Positions 56,497-64,000 of a DNA stretch of 64,000 bases are shown piece by piece. Below the pieces are notes generated by a model. It saw only the letters and a list, made by a program, of their open reading frames with translations. It was not told the DNA's origin and did not search any database. The first letter of the stretch is position 1, and every line of letters starts with the position of its first letter. Location of the stretch: assembly GCF_029688865.1 (NCBI RefSeq), contig NZ_JARUKV010000015.1, forward strand, positions 47,324 to 111,323. Direction: 5' to 3'. The stretch is from Natronococcus sp. A-GB7 (GTDB taxonomy: Archaea > Halobacteriota > Halobacteria > Halobacteriales > Natrialbaceae). A program made the translations under genes and the position numbers.

Positions 56497-59424
56497 ATGC
56501 AAAACAGCACACCAAAAGATATCGGATCGATCAACTTCGGGCTCATGGAGCCCGAGGAGTACCGCGAGATGAGCGCGACGAAGATCATCACGGCCGACAC
56601 CTACGACGACGACGGCTTCCCCATCGACATGGGACTGATGGATCCCCGACTCGGCGTCATCGACCCCGGGCTCGAGTGTAAGACCTGCGGGAAGCACTCG
56701 GGATCGTGTAACGGTCACTTCGGTCACATCGAACTGGCCGCACCGGTCATCCACGTCGGCTTTACGAAGCTCATTCGTCGGCTTCTGCGAGGGACCTGCC
56801 GCGAGTGCTCGCGGCTCCTGCTGACCGAGGACGAGCGCGGCGAGTTCTACGACCAGATCGACGAGTCGCGAAAGCTCGGCCGGGACCTGAACGACGTGAC
56901 GAAGGCCGCGATCCGACAGGCTCGCAAGAAGGATCGGTGCCCCCACTGTGGTGAGGTCCAGTACGACATCGATCACGAGAAGCCGACGACCTACTACGAG
57001 GTCCAGCAGGTCCTGACCAGCGAGTACTCCCAGCGCATCGCGGGCGCGATGCAGGGCGACGAGGAGGCCGGCGTCGAACGGACGACGCCCGACGAGCTCG
57101 CCGAGAAGACCGAGATCGACATCGGCCGGATCAACGAGATCCTCTCGGGCTCGTTCCGACCGCGCGAGAGTCAGCGCAAGGCCATCGAGAAGGCCCTGGA
57201 CATCGACCTCACCGAGGAGGACACGAACAAGCTGATGCCGAGCGACATCCGGGACTGGTTCGAGGCCATCCCGGACGAGGACATGGAGGTCCTGGGGATC
57301 AACCCGGAGCGCTCCCGCCCCGAGTGGATGATCCTGACCGTCCTCCCCGTCCCACCGGTAACCGCCCGTCCGTCGATCACGCTGGACAACGGCCAGCGCT
57401 CCGAGGACGACCTCACGCACAAGCTGGTCGACATCATCCGGATCAACCAGCGGTTCATGGAGAACCGCGAGGCCGGTGCCCCCCAGCTGATCATCGAGGA
57501 CCTCTGGGAGCTGCTGCAGTACCACGTGACGACGTTCATGGACAACGAGATCTCGGGGACGCCCCCGGCTCGCCATCGCTCCGGGCGACCGCTCAAGACC
57601 CTCTCGCAGCGCCTGAAGGGTAAGGAGGGCCGGTTCCGGGGCTCGCTGTCCGGGAAGCGCGTGAACTTCTCGGCCCGAACCGTTATCTCGCCGGACCCCA
57701 CCCTCAGCCTGAACGAGGTCGGGGTTCCCGACCGCGTCGCAAGCGAGATGACCCAGACGATGAACGTCACCGAGCGCAACGTCGAGGAGGCCCGCCGATA
57801 CGTCTCGAACGGTCCCGAGGCCCACCCCGGCGCGAACTACGTGCGCCGTCCCGACGGTCGTCGGCTGAAGGTGACCGAGAAGAACTGCGAACAGCTCGCC
57901 GAGAAGGTCGACGCCGGCTGGGAAGTCAACCGCCACCTCGTCGACGGCGACATCGTCATCTTCAACCGCCAGCCGTCGCTGCACCGGATGTCGATCATGG
58001 CCCACGAGGTCGTGGTCATGCCGTACAAAACGTTCCGGCTGAACACCGTCGTCTGTCCGCCGTACAACGCCGACTTCGACGGCGACGAGATGAACATGCA
58101 CGCGCTGCAAAACGAGGAGGCCCGCGCGGAGGCCCGCGTCCTCATGCGCGTCCAGGAGCAGATTCTTTCGCCGCGCTTCGGCGAGAACATCATCGGCGCC
58201 ATCCAGGACCACATCTCGGGGATGTACCTGCTGACCCACGACAACCCCCGATTCAACGAGACACAGGCGCTGGACCTGCTGCGCGCGACCCGGATCGACG
58301 AGCTGCCCGAACCTAGCGGTATCGACGACGAGGGCGAGCCGTTCTGGACCGGGTACGACGTCTTCTCGGAACTGCTGCCCGACGATCTGAACCTCGAGTT
58401 CACCGGCACCGTCGGCGACGACGTCGTCGTCGAGGACGGCCAGCTGCTCGAGGGAACGATCGCCGAGGACGAGGTCGGCGAGTTCGGCGGTGAGATCGTC
58501 GACACGATCACGAAGGTCTACGGCAACACTCGCGCCCGGATCTTCATCAACGAGGTCTCGACGCTCGCGATGCGAGCGATCATGCACTTCGGGTTCTCGA
58601 TCGGGATCGACGACGAGACGATCCCGGAGGAGGCCCAGGCCCGGATCGACGAGACGATCGAGGACGCCAACGACCGCGTCGAGGAGCTCATCGAGGCCTA
58701 CGAGCGCGGCGAACTCGAGAGTCTGCCCGGCCGAACGATCGACGAGACCCTCGAGATGAAGATCATGCAGACGCTCTCGCGTGCGCGTGACAACGCCGGG
58801 AACATCGCTGACGAACACTTCACCGACGATAACCCGGCCGTCGTCATGGCCGAATCCGGCGCCCGTGGATCGATGCTCAACCTGACCCAGATGGCCGGCT
58901 GCGTCGGCCAGCAGGCAGTTCGGGGCGAGCGGATCAACCGCGGATACGAGGATCGCACCCTGAGCCACTACAAGCCCAACGACCTCTCCGCAGAGGCACA
59001 CGGCTTCGTCGAGAACTCCTACACCAGCGGGCTGACTCCGCGGGAGTTCTTCTTCCACGCGATGGGTGGCCGCGAGGGGCTAGTCGACACCGCCGTCCGT
59101 ACCTCGAAGTCCGGTTACCTCCAGCGCCGACTGATCAACGCCCTCTCCGAGCTCGAAGCGCAGTACGACGGCACCGTCCGGGACACCTCGGACACCATCG
59201 TCCAGTTCGAGTTCGGCGAGGACGGCACCTCGCCGGTCAAGGTCTCTTCCGGCGACGACAACGATATCGACGTCGAGCGAATCGCCGATCGAGTGCTCGA
59301 CTCGGAGTTCGAATCCGACGCACAGCGCAAGGAGTTCCTCGGAATCAAGACCGAGCCGACCAACCTCTCGGAGTACGCCGACGACCGACTCGTCGAGGGC
59401 ACGGAGGTGACCTCCGATGACTGA
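56497..59424 (+). CDS. rpoA1: RNA polymerase subunit A' (N-terminal half of A)
   Basis: The 975-residue product contains the clamp zinc site [20 protein letters not shown], a second zinc site (CRECSR...CPHCG), the catalytic [12 protein letters not shown] (Asp526, 528, 530 for Mg) and the trigger-loop/bridge region [20 protein letters not shown]. No intein is present. It overlaps rpoA2 by 8 bases. Confidence 0.98.
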   Translation: MQNSTPKDIGSINFGLMEPEEYREMSATKIITADTYDDDGFPIDMGLMDPRLGVIDPGLECKTCGKHSGSCNGHFGHIELAAPVIHVGFTKLIRRLLRGTCRECSRLLLTEDERGEFYDQIDESRKLGRDLNDVTKAAIRQARKKDRCPHCGEVQYDIDHEKPTTYYEVQQVLTSEYSQRIAGAMQGDEEAGVERTTPDELAEKTEIDIGRINEILSGSFRPRESQRKAIEKALDIDLTEEDTNKLMPSDIRDWFEAIPDEDMEVLGINPERSRPEWMILTVLPVPPVTARPSITLDNGQRSEDDLTHKLVDIIRINQRFMENREAGAPQLIIEDLWELLQYHVTTFMDNEISGTPPARHRSGRPLKTLSQRLKGKEGRFRGSLSGKRVNFSARTVISPDPTLSLNEVGVPDRVASEMTQTMNVTERNVEEARRYVSNGPEAHPGANYVRRPDGRRLKVTEKNCEQLAEKVDAGWEVNRHLVDGDIVIFNRQPSLHRMSIMAHEVVVMPYKTFRLNTVVCPPYNADFDGDEMNMHALQNEEARAEARVLMRVQEQILSPRFGENIIGAIQDHISGMYLLTHDNPRFNETQALDLLRATRIDELPEPSGIDDEGEPFWTGYDVFSELLPDDLNLEFTGTVGDDVVVEDGQLLEGTIAEDEVGEFGGEIVDTITKVYGNTRARIFINEVSTLAMRAIMHFGFSIGIDDETIPEEAQARIDETIEDANDRVEELIEAYERGELESLPGRTIDETLEMKIMQTLSRARDNAGNIADEHFTDDNPAVVMAESGARGSMLNLTQMAGCVGQQAVRGERINRGYEDRTLSHYKPNDLSAEAHGFVENSYTSGLTPREFFFHAMGGREGLVDTAVRTSKSGYLQRRLINALSELEAQYDGTVRDTSDTIVQFEFGEDGTSPVKVSSGDDNDIDVERIADRVLDSEFESDAQRKEFLGIKTEPTNLSEYADDRLVEGTEVTSDD

Positions 59425-60616
59425 GGTCGACTACGCCGTCGACGACGACACCGTCGCCGTCGTCGAGGACACCGACCTTCCCCGTCGGCTCAAGGACAAG
59501 GTCTACGCGACCCTCGAAGGCCGCACCGACGCCACCGTCGAGGACGCCGACGAGCTCGCGAAGGCGGTCGAGGCGCGGTACCTCGATACGCGCGTCGACC
59601 CCCTCGACCCCGTCGGCACCGTCAGCGCACAGTCGATCGGTGAACCCGGAACGCAGCTGACGATGAACACGTTCCACTACGCTGGCGTCGCGGAGATCGA
59701 CGTCACGCAGGGGCTGCCCCGGCTGATCGAGCTGGTCGACGCCCGGAAGACCCCGGACACGCCGATGATGACGATCCACCTCGAGGACGAGTACGCCACC
59801 GAGCGAGAGAGGGCCCACGAGGTCGTCTGGAAGATCGAGGCGACGAAGGTCCTCGCGCTGGGTGACGTCTCGACGAACGTTGCAGATATGCGAGTTCAGA
59901 TCTCGCTCAACGAGGACACCCTCGAGGAGCGAATGATCACGCCCGAGGAAGTCGCGGAGATCATCCAGGACAACCTCGGCGTGAAAGCGATCCAGCAGGG
60001 CACCCAGATCGAGTTCGGCCCCGAAGAGCCGTCGTATCGGGACCTGCTCCAGCTCGTCGAGGAGCTGCGCGAGATCACGTTCAAGGGGATCGAGGACATC
60101 TCGCGGGTCGTCATCCGACGGGAGGAACTCGACGACGGCAACGAGGAGTTCGTCCTCTACACCGAAGGGTCGGCGTTCGGAGACGCCCTCGAGATCGAGG
60201 GCGTCGACGCCTCCCGATCGACGTGTAACAACATCCACGAGATCCACCGCAACCTCGGTATCGAGGCCGCCCGCGAGGCGATCATCGAGGAGACGAACAA
60301 CACGCTGGCCGAACAGGGTCTCGACGACGTGAACGTCCGTCACCTAATGTTGGTCGCGGACATGATGACCAACCGCGGCGAGATCGAGTCGATCGGTCGC
60401 CACGGGATCTCGGGCTCGAAGGACTCCGTCCTCGCCCGTGCGGCGTTCGAGGTGACCGTCAACCACCTGCTCAACGCCGCGATCCACGGCGAAGTCGACG
60501 ATCTCGACGGCGTCACGGAGAACGTCATCGTCGGCAAACCGATCAAGCTCGGCACCGGCGACGTCGATCTGCGGATGGGATCGACGAGCTCCAGCGGCGG
60601 TGGGCAGGCGGACTGA
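59417..60616 (+). CDS. rpoA2: RNA polymerase subunit A'' (C-terminal half of A)
   Basis: The 399-residue product has [20 protein letters not shown] and the jaw/cleft motifs [20 protein letters not shown] and [20 protein letters not shown]. It completes the largest subunit. ATG 59417 overlaps rpoA1 by 8 bases, so translation is probably coupled. The last codons are Ser/Gly-rich ([11 protein letters not shown]). Confidence 0.97.
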   Translation: MTEVDYAVDDDTVAVVEDTDLPRRLKDKVYATLEGRTDATVEDADELAKAVEARYLDTRVDPLDPVGTVSAQSIGEPGTQLTMNTFHYAGVAEIDVTQGLPRLIELVDARKTPDTPMMTIHLEDEYATERERAHEVVWKIEATKVLALGDVSTNVADMRVQISLNEDTLEERMITPEEVAEIIQDNLGVKAIQQGTQIEFGPEEPSYRDLLQLVEELREITFKGIEDISRVVIRREELDDGNEEFVLYTEGSAFGDALEIEGVDASRSTCNNIHEIHRNLGIEAAREAIIEETNNTLAEQGLDDVNVRHLMLVADMMTNRGEIESIGRHGISGSKDSVLARAAFEVTVNHLLNAAIHGEVDDLDGVTENVIVGKPIKLGTGDVDLRMGSTSSSGGGQAD

Positions 60617-60619
60617 TCG

Positions 60620-61051
60620 ATGGCGGTAACCCTCGACGACGACGCTCGCCAGTACCTCGCCCGCTTCGAGGACGTGACGGACGTCGCCGGCCAGGACTGC
60701 CTCGTCGACGAACGCAACGGCGAGAAGCGGCTGATACTCGTCGTCGAAAGCGGCCGGATGGGCGATGCGATCGGCCCCGGTGGTCGGACCGTCCGTCGCT
60801 TCGAGGAGGAAGTCGACAGCTCGGTCCGGCTCGTCGAGAACGCCGCGGACTCCGAGACGTTCGTCGCGAACACGCTCGCTCCGGCGGCGGTCTACAACGT
60901 CACGATAAGCGAGAACGACGACACCGTCGCCTACGTCGAAGTCGCCGACGAGGACCGAGGCGTCGCGATCGGTGCCGACGGCCGCACGATCGACGCCGCT
61001 CGACGTCTCGCCGCCAGACACTTCGACATCGACGACGTCCAGCTGCTCTGA
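60620..61051 (+). CDS. nusA: NusA-like transcription factor
   Basis: The 143-residue product is the short archaeal NusA with two KH domains: GAIGPGGRTVRRFEE-like MGDAIGPGGRTVRRFEEEVD (KH1 loop) and RGVAIGADGRTIDAARRLAA (KH2 loop). It lacks the N-terminal polymerase-binding and S1 domains of bacterial NusA. It binds RNA and probably modulates transcription. Position between rpoA2 and rps12 is conserved in archaea. Confidence 0.94.
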   Translation: MAVTLDDDARQYLARFEDVTDVAGQDCLVDERNGEKRLILVVESGRMGDAIGPGGRTVRRFEEEVDSSVRLVENAADSETFVANTLAPAAVYNVTISENDDTVAYVEVADEDRGVAIGADGRTIDAARRLAARHFDIDDVQLL

Positions 61052-61156
61052 CTCCCACCTCGCGAGAAGTTCTTTCGAGCTCCGAAACGCCCTGAGATTC
61101 CTTCGTTACCCCCAATAGAGCGTTCTCGTGGCGTAATCGCGTCTCCAAACAGGGAC

Positions 61157-61164
61157 GTTTAAGT
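61157..61164 (+). promoter_or_regulatory. TATA box of rps12
   Basis: gtttaagt, 24-31 bases before ATG 61188. It indicates that rps12-rps7 has its own leaderless promoter within the rpo-str gene string. Confidence 0.55.
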
Positions 61165-61187
61165 GTCTCCGACCGATAGCGACGAGC

Positions 61188-61616
61188 ATGGCAAACGGCA
61201 AGTACGCCGCGCGCAAGCTCAAGAAGGACCGCCAGAACCAGCGGTGGTCCGACTCGGACTACGCGCGCCGCGCCCGCGGACTTCGCGAGAAGTCCGACCC
61301 CCTCGAGGGGGCTCCCCAGGCTCGAGGTATCGTACTCGAAAAGGTCGGCATCGAAGCGAAACAGCCCAACTCGGCGATCCGAAAGTGCGTTCGCGTCCAG
61401 CTGATCAAGAACGGCAAACAGGTCACCGCGTTCTGTCCCGGTGACGGCGCAATTTCGTTCATCGACGAGCACGACGAAGTGACCATCGCCGGTATCGGTG
61501 GAGCGAAGGGTCGTGCGATGGGTGACCTCTCGGGTGTCAACTACAAGGTCGAGAAGGTCAACGGCGTCTCGCTCATCGAACTGGTTCGTGGAAACGCTGA
61601 AAAGCCGGTGCGATAA
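61188..61616 (+). CDS. rps12: 30S ribosomal protein S12
   Basis: The 142-residue product contains [20 protein letters not shown] and [20 protein letters not shown], the conserved uS12 motifs of the decoding centre. It is 2 bases upstream of rps7. Length fits archaeal S12. Confidence 0.98.
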   Translation: MANGKYAARKLKKDRQNQRWSDSDYARRARGLREKSDPLEGAPQARGIVLEKVGIEAKQPNSAIRKCVRVQLIKNGKQVTAFCPGDGAISFIDEHDEVTIAGIGGAKGRAMGDLSGVNYKVEKVNGVSLIELVRGNAEKPVR

Positions 61617-61618
61617 CG

Positions 61619-62227
61619 ATGGCTGCAGAAGACCAACCCGACCCCGACGCACCTGCCGGCGACGCGGACGTCTCCGCGAAGCTGTTCGGAACGTGGGAGA
61701 TGGGCGAGATCGAGTACGCCGACCCGTCGACCGAACGCTACATCCAGGTGACACCGGTCGCTCACACCGCTGGCCGTCACGCCAGCAAGCAGTTCAAGAA
61801 GTCCCAGATCTCGATCGTCGAGCGGTTCATCAATCGCTTGATGCAGACCGAGGATAACACGGGCAAGAAACAGCAGTCGCTGAACTTCGTTCGCGACGCG
61901 TTCGAACTCATCCACGAGCGCACCGAGGAGAACCCGGTGCAGGTGCTCGTGACGGCTGTCGAAAACGCCGCGCCGCGCGAGGAGACAGTTCGACTGAAGT
62001 ACGGTGGGATCTCGGTGCCGAAGGCGGTCGACGTCGCACCGCAGCGTCGTGTCGACCAGGCGTTGATGATGCTCGCCGAGGGCGTCTACAAGGACTCGTT
62101 CAAGACCTCGACGTCCGTTCCGGAAGCGATCGCAAACCAGCTCGTCGGCGCAGCTAACTACGACGTGCAGACGTACGCGATCAGCCAGAAAGAGGAGAAG
62201 GAACGCGTCGCGGCCGCCGCACGCTAA
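61619..62227 (+). CDS. rps7: 30S ribosomal protein S7
   Basis: The 202-residue product contains SIVERFINRLMQTEDNTGKK and KYGGISVPKAVDVAPQRRVD, the uS7 signature. It carries an acidic N-terminal extension (EDQPDPDAPAGDADV) typical of halophiles. It follows rps12 by 2 bases. In most archaea the elongation factor 2 gene is nearby; here an antisense CHAT gene follows instead, within the visible sequence. Confidence 0.97.
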   Translation: MAAEDQPDPDAPAGDADVSAKLFGTWEMGEIEYADPSTERYIQVTPVAHTAGRHASKQFKKSQISIVERFINRLMQTEDNTGKKQQSLNFVRDAFELIHERTEENPVQVLVTAVENAAPREETVRLKYGGISVPKAVDVAPQRRVDQALMMLAEGVYKDSFKTSTSVPEAIANQLVGAANYDVQTYAISQKEEKERVAAAAR

Positions 62228-62264
62228 GGCGTTTTATTTTCCTTGACTTTCAAAGACCGAGTCG
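62228..62264 (+). terminator. T-rich 3' boundary between rps7 and the CHAT gene
   Basis: ggcgttttattttccttg immediately follows the rps7 stop and serves the two convergent genes. T-rich tracts are typical archaeal stops. Confidence 0.45.
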
Positions 62265-64000
62265 TTAGCTGTTGCTCCCGCTGAACAGGCCGATATCTTT
62301 GAATTTGACATCATCTGCCATTTTAATTTCATCGTCTAAAAGGACCGCTGCCTCGCTCATATCCGTGATTTTTGCGAAATCCGACTTTGGTACCGTTATT
62401 GGTCCGACTTCCTTTGGCAGGAGGTGATACGCATCTGTCGAACTGAGATACGGTTGATACGTGCTACCGATTTGTAGTCTCTCCTTTGCATACGCCTTCA
62501 GCCGTAGGTGGTACTGACCCTCGCTCTGAGTAAGGGAGAACCGAACTGGTAGACCAATCTTCGATTGAGAGACTGCTGTTGTACCCTTACCGAGTAGCTG
62601 GTAACTTCCTCCTACCTTGCTTTTTGTTCGTACCATGTTCGCAGCAGCGTAAAGGGGAAATCCTTGGTTCAACAATTGTGCTATCGTACTCCCGATTCGA
62701 ATAGCATCCGTATTATCGATATCGTTGAGCGTTGCGATTCCTCCAACACTTCCCGCTTCGAGGAGTGCTAATCCCTGCTCGTACGATCGACAGGAGTTGA
62801 GTAAGAACGCCTTCGCGCCTACACTATCAAGGGACCAGGCGTCTAGATACCCGTCGGAACATCTGAATCCATTCTCCTCGGTATGACCGATATAATGTAC
62901 AAAATCGCTCGCCTGCTCGAGAAGTTCTGCTAATTCCCTGACCGTAAGGTCGTGGTGTAGTCCGACATCAAACGAAAGACCTTCTCTGTTCCCGTACGTA
63001 CCGTACAGAGCAGCCAGTTCTTCGTTCATTCCTGGGTCGTTGCATACCACCTGGATTTCGATTGGAGTCGATCTAAGCGTCCTGTTGATATCGTTATAAT
63101 AGGCTGATAGCGGTGTTTTAGCCACTATCTCTGGAAGCGTTCCATCATCCCAACACTGTTCTATGGTCGTATTATGTGATGATTCTGAACAGGAAGATGT
63201 ATGCGTTCTACCCTGTGGCCCTTGGTGAGTTCTGTCCCTATCGAGATTGCAATCACGTTTGCGCTGCCGATTTCGGGTTCTGACGGCCGTGAGATCGTTA
63301 GCAAGGAACGGCAGATAAAGAACACTCTCTTCGACCGGATCCAGTACCGATCTTTGCCAATCGGGGAGATAGGGTTCTACCTTTTCGAAGGGAACGGCAA
63401 AATACGTCTGAAGCCGTTCGGAAGGCGATTGATCGTACGCTTTCTCCAGATCGAACTCTAAAACAGAGTCGAGTTTGTATCGTTCCTCGAGAGTGGTCGA
63501 CAAGGTCCCACCCCCCCGAACAAGGCAGTCAAGAAATATCACCTTTTGTAATAACTGCTCCACAAATGATTCAAAGCCTAGCTCCCCAGCTAGCTGAACC
63601 GAATAGTTTGACTCAGCGAAAAGACGGGGGGAGGTTCCCGGTTCGACTTTCGCTCCAAGATAATACGCGAGTGGTGCAACTACGTATACCGAGGCGAGGT
63701 CTCGAGGCACCTCGATACGAATGCCTGTTTCCGGTGGTTCGAACTGCGAAGGGATATCTAACTCTTGACCTATTTCCAACGTTGGGGGATGGCCACGAAG
63801 TGTCGGATACGATCGTTCTGGTTTTATTGTTTTGAGGGCTGAACCAAACGCTGACACAGCCTGCATAACATCCGACGGATCCGTTGTCGTCGTGATTGAT
63901 CCTGCTGGCTGTGTGTGATACGATCGCGCACCGAGAACGACTTTCGAAGGGCTATTGAGGTCTATGCGTGTTCGATTCTTTTCGGAGTAGATTTTAACGC
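62265..64000 (-). CDS. CHAT-domain (caspase-like) protein, partial: N-terminus beyond window
   Basis: The frame is open from the stop at 62265 past the first internal ATG (63866) to the right edge, and the extra 44 codons (VKIYSEKNRTRIDLNSPSKV, then VLGARSYHTQPAG) look coding, so about 577 C-terminal residues are visible. The CHAT domain is evident: DFVHYIGHTEENGFRCSDGY gives the catalytic His, and KAFLLNSCRSYEQGLALLEA the catalytic Cys, followed by VGGIATLNDIDNTDAIRIG. Lower G+C and codon use, and position beside rps7, suggest acquisition. CHAT proteases act in cell-death or defence cascades in several systems; the role and target here are unknown. Confidence 0.85.
   Translation of the reverse strand, partial: VKIYSEKNRTRIDLNSPSKVVLGARSYHTQPAGSITTTTDPSDVMQAVSAFGSALKTIKPERSYPTLRGHPPTLEIGQELDIPSQFEPPETGIRIEVPRDLASVYVVAPLAYYLGAKVEPGTSPRLFAESNYSVQLAGELGFESFVEQLLQKVIFLDCLVRGGGTLSTTLEERYKLDSVLEFDLEKAYDQSPSERLQTYFAVPFEKVEPYLPDWQRSVLDPVEESVLYLPFLANDLTAVRTRNRQRKRDCNLDRDRTHQGPQGRTHTSSCSESSHNTTIEQCWDDGTLPEIVAKTPLSAYYNDINRTLRSTPIEIQVVCNDPGMNEELAALYGTYGNREGLSFDVGLHHDLTVRELAELLEQASDFVHYIGHTEENGFRCSDGYLDAWSLDSVGAKAFLLNSCRSYEQGLALLEAGSVGGIATLNDIDNTDAIRIGSTIAQLLNQGFPLYAAANMVRTKSKVGGSYQLLGKGTTAVSQSKIGLPVRFSLTQSEGQYHLRLKAYAKERLQIGSTYQPYLSSTDAYHLLPKEVGPITVPKSDFAKITDMSEAAVLLDDEIKMADDVKFKDIGLFSGSNS

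Noticed and set aside
55378..59058. A 1226-codon open frame on the minus strand opposite rpoB1 and rpoA1
   Set aside because: It is the codon-position mirror of two unmistakable RNA polymerase subunit genes in G+C-rich DNA; its translation has no recognisable domain.

Overview
The window is a stretch of haloarchaeal chromosome. The evidence is very high G+C with strong D/E enrichment in the predicted proteins, archaeal-type machinery (split RNA polymerase subunits B''/B' and A'/A'', TFB, MCM, L10e), Tat-type lipoprotein signals, and many leaderless genes with a TTTAA/TTATA-type box about 25-35 bases before the start codon. The gene repertoire (LysW-type arginine synthesis, paired GAPDHs, HVO_0476-family protein) fits a Natrialbales-like haloarchaeon; genus cannot be fixed by eye.

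Layout. 0-14 kb: mixed housekeeping and secreted proteins: a partial P-loop kinase-like gene, an acidic-repeat lipoprotein, tRNA-Arg(TCT) with a decayed 3' copy, a C45 acyltransferase, a glutamate-cysteine ligase, a cupredoxin lipoprotein, a UspA protein, an M29 aminopeptidase, threonine aldolase, a phosphodiesterase, a Rad3/XPD helicase and a membrane-anchored winged-helix protein. 14.5-23.6 kb: a nearly contiguous arginine operon, argG-argH then argW(lysW)-argX-argC-argB-argD-lysK-argF, mostly with 1-4 base overlaps; this is the LysW carrier-protein route from glutamate to ornithine and on to arginine. 23.9-31 kb: thrC, a TFB paralogue with a disrupted start, MCM, a DUF502 membrane protein, small zinc-ribbon proteins, a cold-shock gene, tRNA-Pro(TGG) with two decayed 3' copies, and a BofA-like protein. 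31-41 kb: a Ski2-like helicase, a flavodoxin-fold oxidoreductase fused to a UbiA prenyltransferase, a cupin, a second cold-shock gene, beta-carbonic anhydrase, a CurA-like reductase, an ABC-2 exporter pair and a site-2 protease with CBS domains. 41-51.7 kb: a winged-helix regulator, L10e, an ATP-grasp ligase beside a Tat-exported charged-repeat protein, Hsp20, divergent GAPDH II and GAPDH I followed by pgk, a second M29-like aminopeptidase, an HVO_0476-family protein and two isoaspartyl methyltransferase paralogues. 51.7-52.6 kb: an AT-richer insert with a PD-(D/E)XK nuclease next to two identical tRNA-Asp genes. 52.8-62.2 kb: the RNA polymerase/ribosomal operon rpoH-rpoB''-rpoB'-rpoA'-rpoA''-nusA-rps12-rps7. 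62.2 kb to the edge: a lower-G+C CHAT-domain (caspase-like) gene, antisense and running off the window.

The most interesting items are the oxidoreductase-UbiA fusion; TrmB-like motifs placed reciprocally at the two GAPDH promoters; the CHAT gene just after rps7; an ATP-grasp ligase followed by a repetitive charged exported protein; a TFB gene whose reading frame has no usable start; three consecutive hairpins in a non-coding stretch near 8.5 kb; and serial tRNA 3'-end scars beside tRNA-Arg and tRNA-Pro. No CRISPR array, transposase gene, integrase or rRNA gene was seen.
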